Position numbers and translations under genes: made by a program | The notes under the pieces: model-generated | What the model was told of the DNA's origin: nothing | Databases searched by the model: none | What the model saw: the letters and a program-made list of their open reading frames with translations, nothing else | Part shown: positions 1 through 4,873 of the stretch, piece by piece | How the letters are laid out: each line of letters begins with the position of its first letter | Numbering within the stretch: position 1 is the first letter of the stretch | Source: Acidimicrobiia bacterium | Lineage (GTDB): Bacteria > Actinomycetota > Acidimicrobiia > Spongiisociales > ZC4RG35 | Direction: 5' to 3' | DNA length: 11,424 nucleotides | Assembly (NCBI GenBank): GCA_009377735.1 | Contig: WHTL01000108.1 | Coordinates: forward strand, 1 to 11,424

Positions 1-61
1 GAAACGAGCGCTCAACGCGTTCGCTATCGCCTTCCCCGGAAGGGTGATACCCACTCCATGA
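1..61 (+). CDS. C-terminal end of an upstream gene (partial)
   Basis: The second frame is open from the window edge and ends in TGA at 59-61; its last residues read ALNAFAIAFPGRVIPTP. The stop overlaps the ATG at 58-60 of the next gene as ATGA, the usual sign of translational coupling inside an operon. The short tail shows no recognisable motif. Because the next gene is a recombinase-like protein of a type often found in sets of two or three overlapping recombinase genes, this could be the end of a partner recombinase, but that is inference from context only. The rest of the gene lies outside the window. Confidence 0.45.
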   Translation, partial: KRALNAFAIAFPGRVIPTP

Positions 62-1154
62 AACAACTACCTCACACAAACGATTTGACAGGCTCCTCGG
101 TCGTCTTCTCCGTGACGGCCACCCGGCCAGCCCTCAAGCCCTCCTGGAACGGTCACGACAAGAGGGCCGCTTGGCGGGAACACTCGCCCGGACCCTCGAG
201 GAATTTCTCACCCGCTATCAGTTGGCGTTCGGACTCGACCAGGACGCCCGCCTCGCCGCCGCCCGCCGGCAACGACGCGTCGACGGCGCCCCCGAAACGC
301 TAAGACCCACAGTCCGGCCGTTCTGTGACCATCTCATCCGATCACGAGAACGGGCCCGACGTGCCGGGACCCACCCCCGGGCCGACTCCACCATCGAAGG
401 GACACTGTCCATCGTCCGAGACCTCGCCCGATTTCTAGCCGACGAGAGAGACAAGACGGAATGGGCGACCGTGCAAACCGTCGACGTAGAAGCGTTCCTC
501 AACGCCCAATTCGCCAACCGGCGTCGACGGCTCAGTACGGCTCGCCAGTTCTTCCGCTGGGCTCGCCGCAACAAGCTGGTGCTCGTCGACCCCACCACCG
601 CCATCACCCTCAGCCCCTCCCGGGGCTTCGCCGGTAAGACACTGACCATCCCCGAGCAGCGCCGCCTGTTTCGACGGTAGAGCACCACAGGCAATGACGT
701 GCATCCCCACGAGGCGCTCGTCGGTCTCCTTTCTCTGTTGCACGCCTTCACCAGCACCGAGCTACGGCAGATACGCGTCGACGACGTGGACCTGCTCACC
801 CAGACCATCCGTGTCGATGGGCGGCCACACCTGGTCCCGTTAGACCCTGCCAGTCTCGCCGCCATCGAAGCCTGCCTCACCCACCGTGCCCGCCTCCGAA
901 CCCCCAACCCGCACCTCATCGTCACCAAGACCACCAACACCCGCTCCACCCCGGCATCTCCCGCCTATATCAGCCACGTCCTCGACCCCGCCGAAGTCAA
1001 CACCAAGACTCTGCGCTCCACTCGCCTCGTCGACCTGGTGATCAGCCTCGACCCCAAACTCGTCGCCGAAGCTCTCGGCATGAACGCCGACGGTCTCCTC
1101 GACTACCTCGCCGACCACGTCGACCCCGACCGGCTTACCAGCTCGAACCTGTGA
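58..1154 (+). pseudogene. Degenerate tyrosine recombinase, broken by a frameshift and an amber codon
   Basis: Two stretches in one frame (about 81-677 and 681-1154) together make one recombinase-like protein of about 360 residues. An N-terminal helical region and a SAM-like core-binding domain (around VRDLARFLADER and LSTARQFFRWARR) precede a C-terminal catalytic-type domain (DVHPHEALVGLL, then ELRQIRVDDVD, then a terminal DYLADHVD). TAG at 678-680 interrupts it where a tryptophan (TGG) would fit. The ATG at 58, placed by its ATGA overlap with the upstream gene, is in a different frame from the body; returning to frame near 80 needs one extra base. The catalytic set is poor: the first arginine is absent, the usual HxxR reads KTLR, the later GH reads GM, and only the second arginine and the final tyrosine remain. 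This resembles non-catalytic partners seen in actinobacterial recombinase sets (recalled, not searched). Almost certainly non-functional. Confidence 0.75.
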
Positions 1155-1194
1155 GCGTACGGCGCCACCTCGCACACGTTCCCTCGAACCTGTG
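1142..1194. repeat. 12-bp direct repeat pair at the recombinase/istB junction
   Basis: CTCGAACCTGTG occurs at 1142-1153 and again at 1183-1194, 41 bp apart and exact. The first copy encodes the last residues of the recombinase and runs into its stop; the second forms the right arm of the downstream hairpin. Such a duplication at the edge of a mobile-element fragment could be a recombination scar or part of an end sequence. It could also be a local duplication without function. Confidence 0.5.
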
Positions 1195-1201
1195 CGCTTT
1201 T
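1171..1201 (+). terminator. Hairpin plus T-run after the recombinase
   Basis: CGCACA (1171-1176) pairs with TGTGCG (1191-1196) and GTTC (1178-1181) with GAAC (1186-1189). This gives a 10-pair stem with one C-C mismatch and a CCTC loop, followed by CTTTT at 1197-1201. It sits 17 bp after the recombinase stop, so an intrinsic terminator is the simplest reading. An inverted repeat beside a tyrosine recombinase could equally be a recombination site. Confidence 0.55.
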
Positions 1202-1670
1202 GAGAATGGGGCGTTGGTGGCGACGGCTACGGGGGCGCGTTCTTCTCTTTCGGTTATGACTTGGAATAGGAGTTCGGCACCGCGGGGGTCGAGGTGGAGT
1301 AGCCGAGTTCGTCGATTAGGAGAAGGTCGAGGCGTCCGTAGCGGCCGACTAGTCGGGTGAGGGTCCGTTCGTCTTGGGCTTCGACCAGTTCGTTGACGAG
1401 GGCGGCGGCGGTGACGTATCGGACCGACTGCCCTGCTTGGCAGGCGGCCGTCCCGGTGCCGATGAGGAGATGGGTCTTGCCGGTGCCGGAGTCGCCGAGG
1501 AGAACGATTGGGGTTCCGTTGTCGATGAAGCTGCCGGCAGCGAGGGTGGCAATGGTGGCCGAGTCGACCGGTGAGATCGACGTGTCGAAGTCGGTGAGGT
1601 GTTTGAGGCGGGGGAATCGTGCTTCGCGGATGCGTCGGATTCTTCGCCTCTCGGCCCGATCAGCTCGGGG
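1201..1670 (-). pseudogene. istB: istB fragment: IS21-family transposition ATPase, truncated at both ends and frameshifted
   Basis: Reading leftwards, the translation has the IstB signature: the basic stretch RAERRRIRRIREARFPRLK, then DFD, a Walker A P-loop GDSGTGKTH, RYVTAAALVNELVEA, and Walker B LLLIDELGY. IstB is the AAA+ helper of the IstA transposase. Similarity starts only at about 1667, so the N-terminal DNA-binding segment is missing. After DELGY the frame breaks near 1296-1299. Adding one C to a CC pair restores LHLDPRGAELLFQVITEREER and on to TNAPFS at 1201, after which IstB similarity ends and the C-terminal lid is lost. No istA is visible. This is an insertion-sequence relic, not a working gene. 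Confidence 0.85.
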
Positions 1671-1686
1671 TATGTACGCTATGTAC
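1671..1686. repeat. TATGTAC tandem pair at the istB breakpoint
   Basis: TATGTAC occurs at 1671-1677 and 1680-1686, a 9-bp period. It lies directly at the point where istB similarity begins. It may mark an illegitimate recombination end or be chance; nothing else supports a function. Confidence 0.3.
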
Positions 1687-1815
1687 CGTCCGCTCGGATT
1701 GTGTTCGCTTGGTACACCCGAATGCACCGTGGAGGAGTATTGTACGAAGTACTTGCGAGTAGGGATCTATCTCACCCGACGAGCGCACTACCGCGCCGCG
1801 CGTGTGTCGTCGGGT

Positions 1816-1881
1816 AGTACCTTACGCAATGAGGTGTTGCGAACAGGAATCACTAGAACTAGTATCTTACGGTATGAAGTG
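1816..1881. repeat. Two 21-bp imperfect direct repeats bracketing a promoter (operator-like)
   Basis: The copies at 1816-1836 and 1861-1881 share 17 of 21 bases; the common form is AGTAYCTTACG, two variable bases, then ATGARGTG. Start-to-start spacing is 45 bp. The first ends immediately before a -35-like TTGCGA and the second starts within the -10-like TAGTAT. The second copy has an imperfect inner dyad (TCTTAC G GTATGA). The layout suits paired operators for an element-encoded regulator, which is inference. Confidence 0.45.
1837..1865 (+). promoter_or_regulatory. Candidate promoter of the small ORF/excisionase pair
   Basis: TTGCGA (1837-1842), a 17-bp spacer, and TAGTAT (1860-1865) fit a vegetative -35/-10 pair with four of six consensus bases in each box. 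It lies about 75 bp upstream of the ATG at 1940 and between the two 21-bp repeats. Confidence 0.4.
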
Positions 1882-1939
1882 ATTAGGTCCGGCAAGCCAG
1901 CCCATCTCATCATCTTTCCGAGCCAATCCGACGAGCCGC

Positions 1940-2155
1940 ATGAACCAACCACCTCACACAAAGCCCTCGACAAGCACCATTGATGAACTAGCCGAATATT
2001 TGGGTGCTGTTCTCAAGACTAATCATGCGTGGCAAGCACCAATCGGTGGCCGAGTCCAGAACGAAAGGCACCATCACATCGCCTTCCGGATGTGCGACGT
2101 CGAAAACCGGAGGGTTAGCCAATGGGTCCGTGCGAGGGAGGGGCCGCTCCGATGA
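1940..2155 (+). CDS. Small hypothetical protein coupled to the excisionase-like gene
   Basis: 71 codons beginning MNQPPHTKPST with a short amphipathic stretch IDELAEYLGAVLK. I do not recognise a family; there is no signal peptide or membrane segment. Two points favour a real gene: a promoter-like sequence lies upstream, and its stop TGA (2153-2155) overlaps the ATG at 2152-2154 of the HTH gene as ATGA. Against it, no clear Shine-Dalgarno sequence precedes the ATG. The first 23 bases match the 5' end of the recombinase pseudogene at 58-80 at 21 positions, so its start may come from an exchange between copies. A small element regulator is possible but unsupported by motif. Confidence 0.4.
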   Translation: MNQPPHTKPSTSTIDELAEYLGAVLKTNHAWQAPIGGRVQNERHHHIAFRMCDVENRRVSQWVRAREGPLR

Positions 2156-2424
2156 CCAGAGACATCGAGGACCATCCCGCGGCCAAGGCGATCTCGGATC
2201 CGGCCGCGATCAATCACGCACTGCTAACCGTCTCCGAAGTCGCCGAGCTCACCCGACGCACCCCTAGCTCGATCTATTCGGAGCGTTACCGTTGCGAAGG
2301 TCTGGGAGCGTTGGGGGTCAGAATCGGCCGCAAGATCCTGTTTCGCCGCGGCGACATCGACGCGTACATCGCGGAGCGGATCCGGGCCGAGCAGCGCGCC
2401 CGGGCCGCCGAGCTGGGTCGATGA
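2152..2424 (+). CDS. Excisionase-like winged-helix DNA-binding protein (HTH_17/MerR-like)
   Basis: A protein of 90 residues. Its core LLTVSEVAELTRRTPSSIYS, followed by GALGVRIGRKILFRRGDIDAYI, is the helix-turn-helix plus wing pattern of the excisionase/AlpA-like group: a 'trigger' helix pair, then a basic wing, then a closing aromatic-acidic helix. Such proteins bend DNA beside att sites and steer integrases towards excision, or act as element regulators. An in-frame ATG at 2122 also has a good ribosome site (CGGAGGG). I prefer 2152 because GGAGGGG (2137-2143) lies 8 bases before it and the upstream stop overlaps it as ATGA. The integrase gene lies 54 bp beyond, on the opposite strand, so the two are convergent and separately controlled. 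Confidence 0.8.
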   Translation: MTRDIEDHPAAKAISDPAAINHALLTVSEVAELTRRTPSSIYSERYRCEGLGALGVRIGRKILFRRGDIDAYIAERIRAEQRARAAELGR

Positions 2425-2478
2425 CCGGAACTAAGGACCCTCACCTGACGCGCCGTGATGGAAGGCATCGGTCGGCAA

Positions 2479-3549
2479 CTACGACCCGTAGGCTTCTTCC
2501 ATGCGGTCCGCCAACGTTTCGAGATCTTCCTCGAACAGTGACCCGTACGTGTCTAGCGTCATCGCAGCTGAGGCGTGACCGAGCATCCGTTGCACCGCTT
2601 TGATGCTCGCTCCCGCCGATATGGCAAGACTGGCAGCGGTGTCCCTAAGGTCGTGAATCAACAGTCCCTCCGGTGTTTCTTCCGTCGCGGCCACCGCGGG
2701 GGCCCACACCTTGCGAGTCCAGTTGCTGTGACGTAATGGACCGCCGCGCGGCCCGGTGAACACAAGGCCCTCCGGTTTCGCCCGGCCGAGATGGTGGATC
2801 ACGAATGCTGGGACGATGATGGTGCGGGTCTCATGCGTTTTCGGTGCTCCCCAGACCAATCCTTGCCCGCCTACTTCGGTGGCTTTCTCCTCGACGCGGA
2901 TCCTTCGTTTCAAGAGGTTGACCCGCTTCCAATCCAACGCGACGGCTTCGGACCAGCGCAATCCCCCGTATCCGAGGAGACGGACCAGACCACCCGACCC
3001 CGCGCGGGTGTCCTCGGCGGTGTGGGCCAGCGCTTCGAGCTGATCTGCGGTAAGGAACAGTTGGCGACGCTTCCTAACAGGTGGGGTTCTGATACGCGAA
3101 GCGGGATTGCGGGCAATCAACCTCTCATCAACCGCCACGTCAAGGGACGCTCTGAGCACCTGCAGAGCCGCTTTGATCCTGGCACCGCTCAGCTTCTCGG
3201 AGACCATCTCGGTGACCCATTCGCGGAGCCGGGCGGTGCTGATGCGTCTTAGCTCGGTGTCGGCGAAGGTGGGGAGCACTCGTGACCGTAGGAGCGACTC
3301 GTAGTTGGCGCGGGTCTTGGGTTCGATGCTGTGAAGCCCGGCGAGCCATTTCTCACCCCATTCCGCGTAGGGGATGGCACCGGCGGTGGGGTCTACCCAT
3401 TCGCCACGGTCTGCCTTACTCTCCTCTTGTCGTAGCCACTTCTCGGCGTCCGCTTTGCGGGTGAAGCTGCGGGAGTGTTGTTTCCCGTCGGGTGCGCGAT
3501 GGCGGGCGAGCCACGGTTTGGGTCGGTCTACGCGGTTGATGCTGCCCAT
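2479..3549 (-). CDS. int: Tyrosine-family site-specific integrase, intact
   Basis: 356 residues from ATG at 3549, preceded by GGAAAGG at a good distance; an in-frame start 16 codons upstream at 3597 has no such support. Residues about 5-50 form an arm-binding-type domain (PKPWLARHRAPDGKQHSRSF), followed by a SAM-like core-binding domain (about 60-150) and a catalytic domain (about 165-350). All expected active-site residues are visible: R198 in GGLRWSE, K237 in PKTHE, H299 and R302 in HDLRDT, H325 in LGH, and nucleophile Y335 in LDTYGSL. It cuts and rejoins DNA through a 3'-phosphotyrosine to integrate or excise the element. Its 5' end faces the 3' end of tRNA-Tyr across 145 bp, the typical layout for tRNA-targeting integrases. 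Confidence 0.95.
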   Translation of the reverse strand: MGSINRVDRPKPWLARHRAPDGKQHSRSFTRKADAEKWLRQEESKADRGEWVDPTAGAIPYAEWGEKWLAGLHSIEPKTRANYESLLRSRVLPTFADTELRRISTARLREWVTEMVSEKLSGARIKAALQVLRASLDVAVDERLIARNPASRIRTPPVRKRRQLFLTADQLEALAHTAEDTRAGSGGLVRLLGYGGLRWSEAVALDWKRVNLLKRRIRVEEKATEVGGQGLVWGAPKTHETRTIIVPAFVIHHLGRAKPEGLVFTGPRGGPLRHSNWTRKVWAPAVAATEETPEGLLIHDLRDTAASLAISAGASIKAVQRMLGHASAAMTLDTYGSLFEEDLETLADRMEEAYGS

Positions 3550-3574
3550 TTCGCTCGCCTTTCCGATGGGATCT

Positions 3575-3593
3575 GTTGCACATATGTTACACA
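3575..3593. repeat. GTTRCACA direct repeats upstream of int
   Basis: GTTGCACA (3575-3582) and GTTACACA (3586-3593) differ at one base and are 11 bp apart, about one helical turn. A palindrome ACATATGT (3580-3587) lies between them. They fall in the leader of the integrase gene, so they could be integrase- or regulator-binding sites. No direct evidence. Confidence 0.35.
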
Positions 3594-3600
3594 ACACACT

Positions 3601-3625
3601 CGAAATATAGCGAAATGGCGCGAAA
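3601..3625. repeat. Three CGAAA repeats at exact 10-bp spacing
   Basis: CGAAA starts at 3601, 3611 and 3621, so the motif faces the same side of the helix three times. The array lies between the integrase start and the tRNA 3' end and overlaps the putative integrase promoter. Phased short sites of this kind are typical of arm-type integrase or excisionase binding, which is inference here. Confidence 0.4.
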
Positions 3626-3632
3626 CCCTGAA
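3604..3632 (-). promoter_or_regulatory. Candidate promoter of the integrase gene
   Basis: On the minus strand TTCAGG (3627-3632), 17 bp, then TATATT (3604-3609). The -10 box matches consensus at five of six bases, the -35 box is weak. A transcript would start near 3597, about 48 bases before the ATG, and the promoter overlaps the phased CGAAA repeats, so a DNA-binding protein there could control integrase expression. Confidence 0.35.
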
Positions 3633-3646
3633 AGATTGGAATGGCC

Positions 3647-3673
3647 GACCGGGGAAGGCCATACTCCCCGGTC
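3647..3673 (-). terminator. Hairpin downstream of tRNA-Tyr
   Basis: GACCGGGGA (3647-3655) and TCCCCGGTC (3665-3673) form a perfect 9-bp stem with a 9-base loop, 21 bp beyond the tRNA 3' end. The sequence after it on the minus strand is only mildly T-rich (CCAATCTTT), so it is either a weak tRNA terminator or a structured part of the att region. Confidence 0.5.
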
Positions 3674-3694
3674 AGATGACGTTTTACCTGGTAG

Positions 3695-3718
3695 TGCCGG
3701 GAGAAGGATTCGAACCTC
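3695..3718. other. Predicted attachment-site core (tRNA 3' end)
   Basis: Element integrases next to a tRNA usually recombine within its 3' half and rebuild it. The T-arm and acceptor 3' strand of tRNA-Tyr, facing the integrase, are therefore the likely core. No second copy of this sequence occurs elsewhere in the window, so the other end of the element must lie to the left of position 1. This is inferred from layout, not from a visible repeat. Confidence 0.35.
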
Positions 3719-3776
3719 CGAAGGCTGAGCCGGCAGATTTACAGTCTGCTCCCTTTGGCCGCTCGGGCATCCCGGC
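3695..3776 (-). tRNA. tRNA-Tyr (GTA anticodon)
   Basis: The reverse complement folds as a class II tRNA: acceptor GCCGGGA pairs with TCCCGGC with discriminator A; D-stem CCC/GGG; anticodon stem GCAGA/TCTGC around loop CTGTAAA with anticodon GTA; a long variable arm; T-arm GGAGG, TTCGAAT, CCTTC. The 82-base length and long variable arm are as expected for bacterial tRNA-Tyr. CCA is not encoded directly after the discriminator, so it is added by nucleotidyltransferase. The gene appears whole even though an island abuts its 3' end. Confidence 0.97.
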
Positions 3777-3783
3777 AACACGA

Positions 3784-3805
3784 ACCGCACGACGACGCGT
3801 GCGGT
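3784..3805 (-). other. Hairpin in the tRNA leader
   Basis: ACCGCAC (3784-3790) and GTGCGGT (3799-3805) make a 7-bp stem with an 8-base loop, lying between the tRNA promoter and its mature 5' end. There is no T-run. It may assist 5' leader processing or be incidental. Confidence 0.35.
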
Positions 3806-3812
3806 GGTACTC

Positions 3813-3842
3813 AGGATAGCCAACCCCATCGCGGGCCCTCAA
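3813..3842 (-). promoter_or_regulatory. Candidate tRNA-Tyr promoter
   Basis: On the minus strand TTGAGG (3837-3842), an 18-bp spacer, and TATCCT (3813-3818). The first four bases of the -35 box and most of the -10 box fit consensus. Predicted start near 3806 gives a 30-base leader before the tRNA, a usual arrangement. Confidence 0.5.
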
Positions 3843-3844
3843 CA

Positions 3845-3861
3845 CCGCTCCTCAGGAGCGG
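3845..3861 (-). terminator. Hairpin at the htpX stop codon
   Basis: CCGCTC (3845-3850) and GAGCGG (3856-3861) form a 6-bp stem with a 5-base loop across the htpX stop. It may reduce read-through towards tRNA-Tyr, but the T-tract is lacking. Confidence 0.3.
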
Positions 3862-4694
3862 GCCGATATGGCCTGAAGACGTTTGATCCTCTCCTCCATG
3901 GGAGGATGGGTGGAGAGAAGGTTCATCAGATTCTTACGCCGGGATTCCTTGAGAGGATTGGCGATGTAGAGCTGGGCGAAGGCGGGGTTCACATCCATTG
4001 GCTTCTGCGCCGCCCCCCGGGCGATCTTGGCCAGGGCAGATGCGAGCTCCAGGGGACGACCGGTTAGCGCCGCGCCGTCGGCGTCGGCCTCGAACTCTCT
4101 CGCCCGGGAGATCGCCAGTCTGATCAGCATGGCCGCAAGTGGTGCCACCACGATCGAGAGGATGACACCGATGGCCCCGATCGGATTGTTACGACTGTCT
4201 CCCCCTCCCCCGAAGAAGAAGGCGAAACGGGCGAGCATGGAGAGGGCAGCCGCCAACATGGCGGCGATGGAAGATATCAGGATGTCACGATTACGAACGT
4301 GGGAGAGCTCATGTCCCAACACCGCATCGAGCTCCTCGAGAGTGAGGATCTGGAGAATCCCAGTCGTGACCGCAACGGCGGCGTGCTTTGGGCTCCGTCC
4401 GGTGGCGAAGGCATTGGGCTGGGGAGAATCGATGACATGGATCGACGGCATCGGCATGTTCGCTGCCGTGGTGAGGCGACGGACCGACACATATACACCC
4501 GGAAGTTGCTCCTCGGTCACGGGACGTGCCCGAGACGAGGCGAGTGCGATCTTGTCTGAAAAGAAGTAGGCGCCGAGATTTAGGACGGCTGCAAAGCCGA
4601 GACCCACCCACGCCGAGGCTCCGAATGCCTGAGCGGCAAAAACCAGAAGAGCGGAGAGGAGTGCTAGCAACCCTACGGTCTTGACGTTCTGCAT
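3852..4694 (-). CDS. htpX: HtpX-family membrane zinc metalloprotease (M48B)
   Basis: 280 residues, normal for HtpX. Two N-terminal membrane helices (about 6-24 and 28-46) precede the cytoplasmic protease domain. The zinc site is HELSH at 128-132, with a third ligand glutamate at 202 in FEADADGA; two more hydrophobic segments follow at about 138-160 and 172-195. PQPNAFATG (91-99) is the family's conserved motif before the active site. HtpX degrades misfolded or damaged membrane proteins in the cytoplasmic membrane. There is no Shine-Dalgarno sequence; instead TAGAAT lies six bases before the ATG, so the mRNA is probably leaderless. It is divergent from the subtilisin-like gene, with 179 bp between starts. 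Gene name is by homology; activity is not shown. Confidence 0.93.
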   Translation of the reverse strand: MQNVKTVGLLALLSALLVFAAQAFGASAWVGLGFAAVLNLGAYFFSDKIALASSRARPVTEEQLPGVYVSVRRLTTAANMPMPSIHVIDSPQPNAFATGRSPKHAAVAVTTGILQILTLEELDAVLGHELSHVRNRDILISSIAAMLAAALSMLARFAFFFGGGGDSRNNPIGAIGVILSIVVAPLAAMLIRLAISRAREFEADADGAALTGRPLELASALAKIARGAAQKPMDVNPAFAQLYIANPLKESRRKNLMNLLSTHPPMEERIKRLQAISARS

Positions 4695-4700
4695 GGTTTA

Positions 4701-4706
4701 ATTCTA
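4701..4706 (-). promoter_or_regulatory. -10 box of a probable leaderless htpX transcript
   Basis: On the minus strand TAGAAT (five of six consensus bases) ends six bases before the htpX ATG, so transcription would start at or next to the start codon. I find no convincing -35 box. Confidence 0.45.
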
Positions 4707-4731
4707 GGGGAGCGAAGGTGATACCGGGAGG

Positions 4732-4767
4732 CGGTACGCGTTACCGAATCCGTCCCAATCCGTTACC
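4732..4767. promoter_or_regulatory. Repeat-rich control region between htpX and the protease
   Basis: An inverted repeat CGGTA/TACCG (4732-4736, 4742-4746) around CGCGT is followed by AATCCGT at 4747-4753 and 4757-4763, exactly 10 bp apart. CGTTACC occurs at 4739-4745 and 4761-4767. The cluster lies about 35-75 bp upstream of htpX and 105-140 bp upstream of the protease start. A shared operator is plausible; no known regulator consensus is recognised. Confidence 0.35.
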
Positions 4768-4873
4768 ATCCAGGATGTTCTAGACCGAGAGAACGGGTTT
4801 TGGCGTTGTGATGTATCGCACCCGGCGGTACCCGTCTCTTGGTATTGACAAGTCGGTGCCCCAGGAGTCTTCT

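Larger units (their letters stand above)
1671..1939. other. Gene-poor stretch between the istB relic and the excisionase operon
   Basis: About 270 bp without a convincing gene. Open frames cross it but have no recognisable motif or ribosome site. It holds the TATGTAC pair, an AGTATTGTACG sequence at 1736-1746 loosely like the downstream repeats, and the promoter with two 21-bp repeats (1816-1881). Its right half looks more AT-rich than the flanking genes, as expected for a control region in an acquired element. Confidence 0.6.

Noticed and set aside
75..83. Programmed -1 frameshift at the recombinase start
   Set aside because: The needed direction is -1, as in some insertion sequences, but CACAAAC is not a good slippery heptamer and the gene also has a stop.
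678..680. Amber codon read through as pyrrolysine or by suppression
   Set aside because: The protein is a recombinase relic with a second frameshift and lost active-site residues; decay explains it better.
218..949. Long minus-strand open frame of 243 codons
   Set aside because: It lies wholly over the recombinase frame on the other strand, has low-complexity Arg/Ser-rich content and no family pattern; a shadow of high-GC coding.
1142..1194. Second att site, because TCGAACCT also occurs in the tRNA T-arm
   Set aside because: Only eight bases are shared with the tRNA and the flanks differ, too little for an attachment core.
1736..1881. CRISPR array or plasmid iterons from the AGTA-type repeats
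   Set aside because: There are only two good copies and one poor one at uneven spacing (80 and 45 bp), with no regular repeat-spacer pattern and no replication gene nearby.
2458..2502. Terminator between the convergent excisionase and integrase genes (ATGGAAG/CTTCCAT)
   Set aside because: A 7-bp stem with a 31-base loop and no T-run is weak, and its right arm lies inside the integrase coding sequence.
4846..4851. Perfect TTGACA as the -35 box of the protease gene
   Set aside because: At 17 bp downstream there is only TCTTCT next to the start codon, and the ribosome site lies within the spacer; it cannot drive this gene in the usual way.
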